DNA from: Clostridia bacterium UC5.1-1C12
Lineage (GTDB): Bacteria > Bacillota_I > Bacilli_A > Erysipelotrichales > Erysipelotrichaceae
DNA: 64,000 nt
NCBI GenBank assembly: GCA_001305055.1
Contig: BBZX01000010.1
Coordinates: 1 to 64,000, forward strand
Reading direction: 5' to 3'
Shown piece after piece: positions 8,507 through 18,250 of the stretch. How positions within the stretch are numbered: position 1 is the stretch's first letter; each line of letters opens with the position of its first letter. A program made the translations under genes and the position numbers. Below the pieces are notes generated by a model, which was not told the origin of the DNA, searched no databases, and saw only the letters and a program-made list of their open reading frames with translations.

Positions 8507-8817
8507 TTACCATTGAAAAAAGATCACCCATTTATAAAGTGATCTTCTTTTTTTTATTTTTACAGGACGCTCAATGTAACGGATTTTGTCTTGATTAAAA
8601 ATAAAATCTTCTGTCAGACTTCGTTCTGCAGTTGCTCTATCCTCGAAACTATCAAGATTAATTTTCATTTGTTCTATCCATATACGCTCTTCTTCATTTT
8701 CTCGCTCAAGCTGCTGAATCTCATAATTCAAATTCAAATTATACTTTTCAACAAAGTACTCGTACCAATATAGAGAAGACCTGTAATCACAAATAAATAA
8801 ATACAGCTTTTCTTCAT
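8507..8817 (-). CDS. Small bitopic coiled-coil protein, FtsL/DivIC-like in shape (one frameshift)
   Basis: The likely start at 8817 gives MKKSCIYLFVITGLLYIGTS, a short cytosolic end and a membrane helix. After a frame break near 8750 it continues as a coiled coil rich in Glu/Arg (YEIQQLERENEEERIWIEQMKI). Short protein, one N-terminal helix and a leucine-containing coil is the shape of FtsL/DivIC division proteins, but there is no sequence signature proving that. The 3' end runs into a terminator hairpin, suggesting the true stop may be slightly earlier. Confidence 0.4.
8515..8544 (-). terminator. Terminator of the small coiled-coil gene
   Basis: GATCAC (8539-8544 on the minus strand) pairs with GTGATC (8522-8527) and is followed by TTTTTT. 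It overlaps the end of the coiled-coil ORF. Confidence 0.7.
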
Positions 8818-8955
8818 CTTATTCGTCTCTATCCCAAAACTATACTTTATAAGACAGGGAATAAGTGACGAAATAGTTCTTAAGATTAACAGTATTTGTA
8901 AAGAATATGTTTACAAACGTAAAAAAACGCCCTATAATGAGCGTGAACAAACTGT

Positions 8956-8994
8956 CTCATAATGTAACCTTTTTTGTACAATTCACATTATGAG
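8956..8994. repeat. Inverted repeat of 10 bp, possible mobile-element remnant
   Basis: CTCATAATGT (8956-8965) and ACATTATGAG (8985-8994) are exact complements separated by 19 bases. A related ATAATGAG lies just upstream (about 8934). There is no transposase nearby. It could be a MITE remnant or a hairpin. Apart from this the 8818-9018 gap holds nothing I recognise. Confidence 0.35.
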
Positions 8995-9018
8995 CCAATA
9001 TATTAAAACAAATAAAAG

Positions 9019-9063
9019 AAGCTATCTTATTGAAATCCCTTTGAACTTCAATAATGATAGCTT
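9019..9063 (-). terminator. Terminator of the GGDEF/EAL gene
   Basis: A long stem (AAGCTATC and TTATTGAA on one arm at 9019-9034, complementary arm 9047-9063) begins right after the stop codon of the EAL gene and is followed on the minus strand by a T-rich tract. Confidence 0.75.
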
Positions 9064-10360
9064 TTAATTCATAACTTTTGCAGGTTTCAACAAACTGGCA
9101 GCTTGATCAATCGTCAATGGATGATAAAAATAATAACCTTGCGCATAATGATAATTCAGCTGTTTTAAAAGATTTACCTGTTCCTGCGTCTCTACACCTT
9201 CTACGATGATAATCTGACCTAAATCTTTTGCCATTTGTTTAATCGCTTTTAATATTGACATCGTACGCAAAAGGTTTTTTCTGTTGAATTGAATGAACTT
9301 GATATCCAATTTTAATACAGAAACTTCAATATCCTTCAGCATATTCAGCGATGAATAAGCACTTCCGAAGTCATCAATTGATATTCTAAAGCCCGCTTTA
9401 CTTAACCGATCAATTGTGTCCGTAACAATTTTATAATCCTCAATATAGGCACTTTCGGTTACTTCCAGCTCAATCAAATCAGCCGACAGATCATATTTAG
9501 TTAATAATCCTTTAAAAATAGACAGCAGATCTAAAGAATAAAAATCAATTCGTGATACATTTACTGAAACCGGCACTACATGAAGCCCTTCTTTGATCCA
9601 CTCATGCAGCTGACTGCAAACTAAATCCCATACAAATAAATCAAGCTGATGAACCGTCCGATTGCGTTCCAGAACAGGAATAAATACATCTGGTCCTACG
9701 ATTCCATCATTAGGATGACACCAGCGGACCAAAGCTTCTAATCCGATCACTTCTCCTGTATCAATCTGACATTTAGGCTGCATATAACAAGTGAATTCCT
9801 TCTTTTTTAATGCCTGTCTTATTTCCTGTGTTAGAAATTGTTCACTCATCAGTTTTCTTTTCATATCGCAGTCATACTTGACAACCCGTTGGTCATGAAT
9901 GCCTTCAATTGACTTTAATGCCAGCTGCGCACAATCATAAGCTTCAGCCGGACTCATTGAGTGATTAATTTCACAGATGCCGACTTTCAGCAAAAACTCT
10001 CTGATGGCATCTGTATATTTAGAAAATTCCTCAATTTGTTTCGCCAACCATTTTTCTAAATCGGCGGTAACCGGATATAACAGCGCAAAATCATCATTAC
10101 CAAAATGACCGGCAATAGCCCCGGCACTTTCAGCCGCTTTTTTATATCTCCTGCGAGCAAATTTAAGAGTCGATCGCCTGCTTTACGGCCATACCAATCA
10201 TTATAAATCTTAAAATGTTCAATATCTAAGCTGATAATACACATGGGGTATTTATCATTTTCTTCGATGATTTCTGCCGCTTTTTAAAAAAGGCATCAAA
10301 ATTATATAACCCTGTTAATGGATGATACTCATTGTTAACTGGAAGACTTCCTTTTTTCAT
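9064..10360 (-). CDS. Degenerate GGDEF plus EAL c-di-GMP phosphodiesterase (frameshifted)
   Basis: The reconstructed protein of about 430 residues has an N-terminal GGDEF-type domain (DIEHFKIYNDWYGRKAGDRL), whose signature reads GNDDF, so cyclase activity is unlikely, and a C-terminal EAL domain (EALVRW, EVTESAY, SIDDFGSAYSSL, EGVET). The EAL catalytic motifs are present, so it should degrade c-di-GMP; the altered GGDEF may act as a GTP sensor. Frame breaks near 10283, 10145 and 10056; two are explained by one lost A in an A run. The start at 10360 follows GAAAGGG. No signal peptide or membrane segment is seen, so it is probably cytosolic. It stands alone with its own terminator. Confidence 0.8.
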
Positions 10361-10474
10361 ATTTACCCTTTCCCGCACATCGACTTGTCTGTATTTGTTC
10401 TAATCGACGATAAAAAAATTTGTTCCCAGTTTTTTCCTTTTTTCATTATATTACCTGTCAGCAGATTTTACAAG

Positions 10475-11324
10475 CTAACTGGCATGATACTCTTTATAAA
10501 TCTGATTTTTTGATACACCCCGTTCTTTTGCGACCTTTTTAATCGCTTCATTCGTGCTGTATCCCTGTGAAATATATGAATTAATATGCTCATAAAGCGG
10601 CGGAAAGATTTCCGGCTGAATCACCGTTTCCTTGCTGCCTTCCATAACGATAACCATTTCACCTTTCAAATCATCAACAATTTCAATAATTTCCGATATT
10701 CTGCCGCGAATAAATTCTTCATGTTTTTTAGTCAGCTCTCTAGCCAGACATATAAAACGATCACCAAAAACATCCAGACATGTTTCCAGCATTTTCTTAA
10801 TACGATGCGGTGCCTCATAAAAAATTAAAGTTTGTCTGATACCCTTTAATTCAAGACACTCTTTACGCCGTTCATTTTCACTTGCCTTCAAAAAGCCGAC
10901 AAACATATATGGCTGTGCACAGATACCGGATGCAACTAACGCATTTAGCCCGGCACTGGCACCCGAAATCGGCACGACATTGTAACCAGCTTCAATCACC
11001 AACTGTACAATCACCTGGCCAGGATCAGAAACCAGCGGATAACCGGCATCTGACACAACAGCGATATTTTTTCCTTCATCAAGCAAATTAAGCAGTCCCT
11101 TTGCGCTCTCATGTTCATTATGTGAATGATGAGCGATACAGCGGGTTTTAATATCAAAATGTGACAATAACTTCATTGTATTACGGGTATCCTCAGCAGC
11201 AATTATATCTACTTCATTTAAGATTCTGATTGCTCTCGGTGTCAATTCTTCAAGATTGCCAATAGGTGTAGCTACTAAATATAAAGTTGCTTTGCCATTC
11301 TCAAAGCTTTTTCTGTCTTTTCAT
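10475..11324 (-). CDS. rsmI: 16S rRNA (cytidine1402-2'-O)-methyltransferase RsmI (one frameshift)
   Basis: RsmI methylates the ribose of C1402 in 16S rRNA using S-adenosylmethionine. Seen are LYLVATPIGNLEEL (out of frame, at the N-terminus), AAEDTRNTMKLL, HSHNEHE, VSDAGYPLVSDPG and the C-terminal helix-turn-helix-like tail SKNQIYKEYHAS. The open frame begins at 11245, but the true N-terminus starts with the ATG at 11324, which overlaps the ricT stop as ATGA; a base is missing near 11303 in an A run. Reconstructed length, about 283 residues, is typical. It ends the tmk-holB-ricT-rsmI operon, a conserved Firmicutes order, here without yabA. Confidence 0.9.
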
Positions 11325-12406
11325 CGTTTTGACCAATCAATTTCAGGCCATAGCTCTGAGAAGTCAAGGAATTGAACATCTTCTTTATTTTCAATTTTCA
11401 CTTGCTTCAATAAGACATTTAGGCTTGTGATCCGATATCGATTTCCTTTATATTCGATCTGTGAATTCATTTTGGGCAACCCTTCACGCATTTGCTTATA
11501 TTGCGAATCTTCAAACTTTAAACAGCACATTAATTTACCGCATTGACCGGACAGCTTCTGCACATTTAATGCTAATAGCTGATTCTTAGCCATATTGATT
11601 GATACTACATCAAAGTCGTTCATAAACCGTGAACAGCAGGTTTCCATTCCGCATGCTCCCAAACCGCCGACGATCTTTGCCTTATTACGCGGCCCAATTT
11701 GCCTTAATTCAATACGGCATTTAAACTGTGTCGCAAGATCTTTAAGCAGATCACGGAAATCAACACGGTCATCCGCAACATAAACGAAAATAATTTTACT
11801 GCGATCCAGTGTATATTCCGCATCAATCAAACGCATATCTAAATTCAAACGATTAATCGCCGCCTCGCAGACCTTCATAGCTTCCTTAGCTGCTTTCACA
11901 TTATTCTCAATATCTTTTAAATCCTTAGGTGTAGCCTTACGCAGAATTGGTTTGATTTCCAAATCTGTCGGTACTTCGCAGAAAGCACGGCTTTCTTTAA
12001 CTATTTCGCCTACCTCAAGGCCGCGGACGGTTTCTACAACAACAGAATCATTTACATTAAGACTGCCGTCATTAGTACCAAAAGTATATATCTTTTTAGA
12101 CTCTTTAAAACATACAAATGCGATAAAATCATAATGAACGGTTTTACCAGCTGGTTTATTTTCTCTAGGCCGATTCTCCTGCTGATGAACTTCTTTTTTC
12201 ACGGCTTCCTTTTTAACTGGTTCAGGACTTGCTTCATTCTTATGACCTGTCTTTTTCGCATCTTGTGTATTCTTAGGCGGTTCATTCTTGATACTTTCAT
12301 TTACAGCCTCTTCATTTCTCTTTTTATTTTCTTTATTTTGACGATGTCGGTTGTGATTTGGACGTTTCTTATTCTCCGTCACTTTCTTTTCATTATCTTC
12401 ACTCAT
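11321..12406 (-). CDS. ricT: RicT (YaaT), PSP1-domain protein
   Basis: RicT belongs to the RicA-RicF-RicT complex that, in Bacillus, carries Fe-S clusters and promotes RNase Y-dependent mRNA cleavage. The first 90 residues are low-complexity Lys/Asn/Glu-rich, unusual compared with B. subtilis YaaT. The PSP1 core follows (YTFGTNDGSLNVND, DDRVDFRDLLKDL, RIELRQIGPRNKAKIVGGLG). The cysteine cluster CGMETCCSRF...CGKLMCCLKF is intact. The start at 12406 lies 8 bases after GGAG and overlaps the holB stop (ATGA). The frame is open throughout. Confidence 0.9.
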   Translation of the reverse strand: MSEDNEKKVTENKKRPNHNRHRQNKENKKRNEEAVNESIKNEPPKNTQDAKKTGHKNEASPEPVKKEAVKKEVHQQENRPRENKPAGKTVHYDFIAFVCFKESKKIYTFGTNDGSLNVNDSVVVETVRGLEVGEIVKESRAFCEVPTDLEIKPILRKATPKDLKDIENNVKAAKEAMKVCEAAINRLNLDMRLIDAEYTLDRSKIIFVYVADDRVDFRDLLKDLATQFKCRIELRQIGPRNKAKIVGGLGACGMETCCSRFMNDFDVVSINMAKNQLLALNVQKLSGQCGKLMCCLKFEDSQYKQMREGLPKMNSQIEYKGNRYRITSLNVLLKQVKIENKEDVQFLDFSELWPEIDWSKR

Positions 12407-13373
12407 TGTTTCAACTCCTTCATTTTCGCAATCAGCTGATCGCACAATAAACTTAAATTAACCGAACGGCCGCATTTATCTTTTGCTTCCATACAGGCGC
12501 TGAGATAAGCTATACAATCCTTTGCATCATATGACTTCATAGCATTTAACCATGATTGACTGGCACAGATTGTTTTACCTTTGATCACATCTTTAAAGAA
12601 GATGCTTAATATATCTAAAAACATCATAAACTGCAGCTTGTCAGAACCTTTTTTATCTTTGAAACCTTCTCGCTGCAAATGAACTAACGCCTGATCTGGA
12701 CTTATATGTAATTTTTGTATCGTATCCATTGCCATGATTCGTGCCTGCTGATAATTTTCATCCTCAAGCTTCAATACAATTTCTTCCCAGCATCCTGATA
12801 AATGAGAAAGCAGATAGGCATCTAATGGATCGATATTTTCTTTCATACAATATTCATAGCAAGTGCTGACATTTGCCTTACGCAGCGGTATATTTTGACA
12901 TCTTGACTGAATCGTCGGAAGCAAGCGGTCAAGCTGTTCCACAGTGAGAATCGCAAAAACATCCTGCACAGGTTCCTCAAGAAATTTCAATAAGCTGTTT
13001 AATGCGTCTAAGGTTGCGTTTTCAGCATAATGCAAAACATAAATTTTTTACCTTTAGCTTCCACTGAGGTTTTATTAAACTCCTCTTGTATTCCCAATAT
13101 GTCTTGCTTCTTAATTGAGGTTTTCTCACCATCCACAAAGATGAAATCCGCATAATTATGTTCTGCAATACGCTGGCATGTGTTGCAGACTTCACAAGCG
13201 AAGCCTTTTTCATCACAAAGCAGACTTTGTGCCAATAAAATCGCCGTTTCTTTTTTAGGCGTACCCTTTTCACCAACTAATAAGTAGGCATGGGCATAAT
13301 GTTCTGATATAAGTGCATTTTCTAATATTTTATAAGCAATGGGCTGTTCTTTACACAGACGTTCTTTAAACAT
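12403..13373 (-). CDS. holB: DNA polymerase III delta' subunit (one frameshift)
   Basis: HolB is the delta' part of the clamp loader that places DnaN on DNA. The N-terminal piece shows an altered P-loop region (HAYLLVGEKGTPKKETAILLAQ) and the zinc-binding cysteines (CDEKGFACEVCNTCQRI). The C-terminal piece begins in another frame with YAENATLDALNSLLKFLEEP, the conserved sensor region, and RLLPTIQSRCQ. The frame breaks near 13030-13045 at an A/T run. Reconstructed length, about 320 residues, is normal. It overlaps tmk upstream and ricT downstream. Confidence 0.88.
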
Positions 13374-13992
13374 TTTTAATCAGCTCCAGCACATAGTTCA
13401 TGGAATCATTCAATACATGCTCAATATCCTGACTGGCATCAACGATTTTCATGCGGTGCTTATATTTCTTAAGAACTTCTTCGTAACCCTTAGAAACCAG
13501 CTTATGAAAATTAGTTGTTTCAAGATCAAGACGATCTTTAAATGCTCTTGTTTCAATCCGTTTAAGTCCTTCCTCATAGGCGAGATTCAAATAAACGGTT
13601 GCATCTGGGAAATGTCCTTCAACTGCAAATTCGTTGATGCGAAATACTTCTTCAATGCCTAAGCCTCTAGCATATCCCTGATACGCTAATGAACTATCTA
13701 TAAATCGGTCACAGATCACGATCTGCCCTTTTTCAAGAGCCGGCAATACTTTCTCAATTAAATGCTGACGGCGGCTTGCGGCATACAGCAAAGCTTCTGT
13801 TTTAGCGTCCATATTAACATTTTTTGGATCAAGGATTACACGCCGTATTTGCTCGGCAATATCAATACCGCCTGGCTCTCTTGTATAGATGGCATCATAA
13901 CCAGCCGCTGTTAATCGCTTTTGTACCTCTGTACTTATTGTTGTTTTTCCGCTGCCATCCGGTCCCTCGAATGTGATAAAGTATCCCTTCAT
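13366..13992 (-). CDS. tmk: Thymidylate kinase
   Basis: Tmk phosphorylates dTMP to dTDP. The 208-residue protein has the P-loop FEGPDGSGKTT at residues 8-18, the DRF motif in VICDRFIDSSLAYQGYARGLG, and the lid region RIETRAFKDRLD. The frame is intact and the length typical. It starts the operon with holB (overlap of 8 bp), ricT and rsmI. An AGAGAGGAT ribosome site lies about 8 bases before the ATG. Confidence 0.95.
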   Translation of the reverse strand: MKGYFITFEGPDGSGKTTISTEVQKRLTAAGYDAIYTREPGGIDIAEQIRRVILDPKNVNMDAKTEALLYAASRRQHLIEKVLPALEKGQIVICDRFIDSSLAYQGYARGLGIEEVFRINEFAVEGHFPDATVYLNLAYEEGLKRIETRAFKDRLDLETTNFHKLVSKGYEEVLKKYKHRMKIVDASQDIEHVLNDSMNYVLELIKNV

Positions 13993-14057
13993 GAATCAGT
14001 ATCCTCTCTTTGTTCTAAAACTTCAAAATAAGCGTTAAAGCCTATTCTGACTTATAA

Positions 14058-14066
14058 ATTATACCA
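14058..14066 (-). promoter_or_regulatory. Extended -10 promoter of the tmk operon
   Basis: On the minus strand TGGTATAAT (-10 TATAAT at 14058-14063) lies about 65 bases upstream of tmk. The -35 region is poor (T-rich), as expected for a promoter with a TGN extension. Confidence 0.5.
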
Positions 14067-14195
14067 CAAGTGACCTGATATAAAAAGTTAAGCTTCTTGG
14101 AATTATGAACCGGAAATACCTTAACACGAACAGATGTGTAACAGACAGAAAAATTCAGGACTATTGACACAAGGACATATTTCTGAATTTTTAGA

Positions 14196-14400
14196 TTATT
14201 TATTAGTTTTTCTTCTTCCCTTTATATATAAAATCATGCCGGCAGCAATTACCGCAGCCGCGGCCGAACATCATCAGCTTTGAATCGTTTCTTTTTGGTG
14301 CCGGTTTATTCTCTGTTTTTACATCAGCTTCCTTTTCTCATACCGGATATAATTTCATTATGATTTTCTCCGCAAATTCATTGTGAATATTAGTTAAGTC
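14196..14400 (-). pseudogene. Broken small membrane protein gene
   Basis: The minus strand shows coding-like pieces in two frames: RSATTDLTNIHNEFAEKII, MKLYPV, a stop, EKEADVKTENKPAPKRND, and after a shift a C-terminal membrane segment AAAVIAAGMILYIKGRRKTNK ending at 14196. A small single-span protein with a basic tail is likely, broken here by indels or decay. No family was recognised. The rest of the 13993-14508 gap holds only the tmk promoter. Confidence 0.3.
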
Positions 14401-14508
14401 CGTTGTTGCGCTTCTATAGAGATTGTAAATTACAAAATGGCATAAAATATGAAGTAATCAACAGAATACCACAATCTAACAAAATTATAATAAGATACAT
14501 TAACAAAA

Positions 14509-14530
14509 CCCCTGTGACTGTTCACAGAGG
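14509..14530 (-). terminator. Terminator of the metal ATPase gene
   Basis: CCTCTGTGA (14522-14530 on the minus strand) pairs with TCACAGGGG (14509-14517) around a four-base loop and is followed by TTTTG. It begins 8 bases past the reconstructed ATPase stop. Confidence 0.75.
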
Positions 14531-14537
14531 CTTCGTT

Positions 14538-17245
14538 TTATTTAAGAATTCGCATTGAATTAAGAATCGCAAGCACTGCCACTCCAACATCGGCAAAGAC
14601 ACCCATCCACATATCGGCATAGCGATTGCACCAAGAATTAAGATTATAAACTTAACTGCCAATACGAAGGCAATATTCTGATTCATAATCTTCTGTGTTT
14701 TCTTTGCTACTCGCAGTGCATCACCAATCGCATCGATATTATCTTTCATTAATACGATATCAGCGGCTTCAATTGCAGCCTCACTGCCGATACCGCCCAT
14801 CGCGATACCTAAATCACAGCGAGCCAATACCGGTGCGTCATTGATGCCGTCACCGACAAAAGCTACCTTGCCATTTTTGCCATTTGATAATATTTTTTCG
14901 ATTTCATTGACTTTGTCTGTTGGCAGCAGCTGTGCATGAACCTCATCGATGCCGACCTGTTCAGCAACATAAGAAGCTGTTTTCTCACGGTCACCCGTCA
15001 GCATGACCGTCTTTTTAATTCCTAAGCGTTTAAGTTCGGCTAATGCATTCTTGGTAGATGGCTTGATCGTATCAGCTATTACCAGATAACCAAGATATTG
15101 ATTATCCTTTGCTACATAAACTAAAGTACCGTCAGCATCCACCGTTGGTGCCTGAATATTGAACTTATTCATTAGCTTTATATTACCGGCATAGATTCGT
15201 TCGCCATTCACAACTACACTAACGCCATGGCCGGCAATTTCCTCTACATCACTGATTTCAGCTTTATCAATCACTTTCCCATAACGTTTTACAATTGACT
15301 GCGCGATAGGATGCGTAGAATAGCTTTCCGCATAAGCGGCATAACGCAGCAGAGCTTCTTCATTTTGACCATTAATAACGCTAACAGAGAATGTTCCTGT
15401 TGTTAATGTACCTGTCTTATCGAATACGATTGTGTCTAAATCTTTTAATACTTCCAGATAATTGCCGCCTTTAATCAACACACCTTTTTACTGGCTGCAC
15501 CGATTCCTGCGAAATAACCAAGAGGTACTGATAATACAAGGGCACATGGGCATGAGATGACTAAGAAAGTACATGCACGGCTGATCCATTCAGTCCATTC
15601 ATAGCCAGTATTAAAAAATTGAGGAACAATGGCAATAGCCAATGCCAGACCACAGACGATCGGTGTATAAACCCGCGCAAAACTTGTGATTTTTTGTTCA
15701 GTTACAGCTTTTTTACTTGAAGCATTTTCCACAAGCTCAAGGATCCTTGATACCGTTGATTCACCATAAGGCTTGCTTACTTTAATCTGAAGAACACTGT
15801 TAGATTTACACAGCCGGCCATAACTTCACTACCTTCTTCAACTTCAGCCGGCATACTTCACCAGTCAGCGCTGATGTATCCACTGAACCGCTGCCATTCA
15901 CAATGATGCCGTCAAGCGGAATTCTTTCACCCGGTTTCACGAGAATTAAATCGTCAACTTTTACTGTATCAGGATGCACATCTATTTGTTTGCCATCTTT
16001 AACACAATGTGCGATCTCACTTTTAATATTCATCAGATTTGCAATTGATTCCCTTGATTTGCCTACTGAGAAGCTTTGGAACATTTCACCAACCTCATAG
16101 AAAATCAAAACTGCAATAGCTTCTTTATAATCACCGATGGCTAATGCACCGATGGTCGCAATACCCATTAGGAAATTTTCATCAAAAATCTCTCCGCGCC
16201 GAATATTTTTAATTGCTTTCTTTAAAACTTTCCAGCCGGTAATCAGATACGCTGTCAAATAGAATGCGAGTGACAGTACATTATTCTCTCTAAAAACAAT
16301 ACCTAGAATCAACAGGATGGCACCGATCACAATCGGAACCAATTGCTGCTTCACACCATCACTGGCTTTTTTAACTGTCTTTGTTTCAGTTTCTTCAATG
16401 ACCACTTCATCTTCCATTGATAATATGGTTTTCTTCATGAGTTCTTTAATTTGCTTTTCATCGCAGCCTTCCTGAATATCAAACAGCAAGGTACCGGTTG
16501 TGAAATTCAATGAAGCTTGTTTAATACCATCAAGAGTATTAAGTTTATCCTCAATCTTTAACGCACAATTAGCACAGTCAAGACCACTGATATTCCATTT
16601 ATGCTTACCGCTTTGAACACGTTCTGACACTGCTTCATGATCATGACCACAGCTGCATTCATGACCGTGATGATGACTATCCTTTTTGATAACTTCAACC
16701 TCATCCTCAAGTTCAGTAATCGTATCTATTACATGTTTTTCTGCTGCTTCAGAAAATTCCTTGTATTTAACCACACATTTTAATGTAGCAAAATCTACTG
16801 CCGCTGTTTCAACTTCAGAGAGCTTATTCAATTGGCTTTCAATCTTCATTGAACAATTCGCGCAGTCAAGACCCTTTAACAAATAATGAGCTTCATGCTG
16901 CTTTTCATGATGATGCTCATGATTGCAGCTACAGCCATCCTCATGATGATGTTCTTCATGCTTATGCTCATGACCGCAGTTACATTCACCTTCATGATGA
17001 TGCTTGTCATGCTTCTGCGGTGCATTCTTTTTTATTACCGTTACTTCATCTTCGGTTTCAATTATGCATTGAATAGCCTTTTGCTCAATCTCTTCTGAAT
17101 ATGTCTTATAATTAATCACGCACATCAGGGTAGCAAAATCTACAACCGCTGTTTCAATTTCTGGTAATTTATTAAGCTGCTTCTCAATCTTCATTGCACA
17201 GTTAGCACAATCAAGACCTTGAAGTAAATATTTAACCTCATTCAT
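14538..17245 (-). CDS. Zn/Cd/Pb-type P1B ATPase with three HMA domains and His-rich linkers (frameshifted)
   Basis: This membrane ATPase should export divalent soft metals. Three HMA domains, each with GLDCANC, lie at about residues 1-72, 120-188 and 215-285; between them are His/Cys-rich linkers (73-119 and 189-205). The first two HMA units are near copies. The ATPase core has SALTGE, the metal-site CPC in SCPCALVLS, DKTGT, the HP motif STHPIAQ, TGDR and GDGINDAP. CPC and neighbours point to ZntA/CadA rather than copper pumps. The frame breaks near 15840, 15808, 15480 and 14600; one is a lost G. I take the ATG at 17245, 9 bases after AGGAGG. It is co-transcribed with the ArsR gene. Confidence 0.88.
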
Positions 17246-17258
17246 ATCACTGAACCTC

Positions 17259-17615
17259 CTATTCTTCAATTACATGCTTATAACCAGCATCGAATATATT
17301 CTTAATATGATCATCATCCAATGAATAATAGATAACCTTGCCATCCCTGCGGAATTTCACTAAACGTGCCTGTTTCAGCGTTCTAAGCTGATGGGAAATC
17401 GCTGATTGAGAAACATTCAGCAGTACCGATAAATCTCCGACACATAATTCCTTTTCAAATAATGCACAAATAATTTTGATTCTTGTTGAATCACCGAAAA
17501 CCTTAAATAATTCAGCAAGATCATATAAAATCTCATCAGCAGGAAGTTCTGCTTTTACTTTATCAATAATATCCTGATGGATCACTCCGGATCCTTGTTC
17601 TAATTCATCTGTCAT
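17259..17615 (-). CDS. ArsR/SmtB-family metal-responsive repressor
   Basis: The 118-residue winged-helix protein should repress the ATPase operon and release DNA when bound to metal. The recognition helix is SQSAISHQLRTLKQARLV. The C-terminal helix reads LDDDHIKNIFDAGYKHVIEE; the D-x-H, H 11 residues later, and E 3 further match the spacing of the SmtB alpha-5 zinc site. The CadC-type motif ELCVCD is ELCVGD here, with one cysteine lost, so zinc sensing at alpha-5 is more likely than cadmium/lead sensing at alpha-3. It starts after GAGGTG and ends 14 bp before the ATPase start. Confidence 0.9.
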   Translation of the reverse strand: MTDELEQGSGVIHQDIIDKVKAELPADEILYDLAELFKVFGDSTRIKIICALFEKELCVGDLSVLLNVSQSAISHQLRTLKQARLVKFRRDGKVIYYSLDDDHIKNIFDAGYKHVIEE

Positions 17616-17629
17616 AGTTTCACCTCAAT

Positions 17630-17649
17630 ATATGAACATTTGTTCATAT
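17630..17649. promoter_or_regulatory. SmtB/ArsR-type operator
   Basis: ATATGAACA-TT-TGTTCATAT is a perfect 9-2-9 inverted repeat, the usual shape of the 12-2-12 operators of SmtB/CadC/CzrA proteins (consensus half TGAACA). It lies at about +1 to +20 of the promoter at 17659-17687, so a bound repressor would block transcription of its own operon. Confidence 0.85.
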
Positions 17650-17658
17650 GACAATATA

Positions 17659-17687
17659 ATAATAGAATAGGTTATAGATATTGTCAA
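17659..17687 (-). promoter_or_regulatory. Sigma-A promoter of the metal-resistance operon
   Basis: On the minus strand -35 TTGACA (17682-17687) and -10 TATTAT (17659-17664) are separated by 17 bases. The operator lies directly downstream. Confidence 0.8.
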
Positions 17688-17703
17688 TACTAAAAATAAA
17701 AAA

Positions 17704-17724
17704 ATGCTGCCATGACGGCAGCAT
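17704..17724 (-). terminator. Terminator of the signalling cluster
   Basis: ATGCTGCC (17704-17711) pairs with GGCAGCAT (17717-17724). On the minus strand it is followed by TTTTTTTATTTTT, so it ends transcripts coming from the HPt gene and insulates the ArsR promoter. Confidence 0.8.
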
Positions 17725-17728
17725 GAAT

Positions 17729-17824
17729 TTAATTTATAATAAAAAATCGGTACTCAGATGCTTTAAGTGCAATTTTATTATCAACAGTACAACTCAATAA
17801 ATAATCGCCCATGGTATCCATCAT
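17729..17824 (-). pseudogene. Short ORF resembling the start of Hsp33
   Basis: About 30 codons give MMDTMGDYLLSCTVDNKIALKASEY, followed by a short tail. The DYLL...KIALKA pattern looks like the first strand of Hsp33 (HslO), but nothing of the rest, including the cysteines, is present. It may be a 5' remnant or a coincidence. Confidence 0.2.
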
Positions 17825-17886
17825 CCCAAAAGGGCGGTTATTTAAGCATTTTTACTCAGCATCAATGACTACTGATTCAATCAGTC

Positions 17887-18246
17887 TTACATTTTTAACA
17901 AACGGCTAAGTTTTTGTACTTCATCATATTCTTTTTCAATATCACTCAGCATCGTGCTATAATCTGCATCCCCGCGTTTTGCACGCAGTGGTTCTACTAT
18001 GACACAAACTGCATTATACATCGGTGTCAGCCCCATATTGGCAACAACGCCCTTTAATGTATGAGCAGCCTCAAAAGCCTTGTCTAAATCACTGCTTTGT
18101 ATTGCATCATTTAATTTCTTTAAATTATCATCTTTAAACAGCATATCTAAAAATTTCAGATACATCGCTTCTTGATTCATGAAACGAGGCATTGTTGAAT
18201 TATAATCACCGCCATAATTTTCGAATATTTCTTTAAAAGTTGCCAT
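17887..18246 (-). CDS. HPt (histidine phosphotransfer) protein
   Basis: The protein of about 120 residues begins MATFKEIFENYGGDY after a good GGAGG ribosome site and has the HPt helix FEAAHTLKGVVANMGL, where the histidine receives phosphate. Such proteins pass phosphate from the receiver of a hybrid kinase to a final response regulator. It starts 5 bases before the end of the hybrid kinase gene, so the two are translationally coupled. A single lost base near the 3' end may hide a slightly longer tail (VRLIESVVIDAE), stopping near 17846. Confidence 0.85.
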   Translation of the reverse strand: MATFKEIFENYGGDYNSTMPRFMNQEAMYLKFLDMLFKDDNLKKLNDAIQSSDLDKAFEAAHTLKGVVANMGLTPMYNAVCVIVEPLRAKRGDADYSTMLSDIEKEYDEVQKLSRLLKM

Positions 18247-18250
18247 CAGC

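Noticed and set aside
16860..17040. His-rich repeats (CATGATGATG on the plus strand) as a possible CRISPR or tandem repeat
   Set aside because: They encode the HxH linkers of the P-type ATPase; no regular spacer-repeat structure exists.
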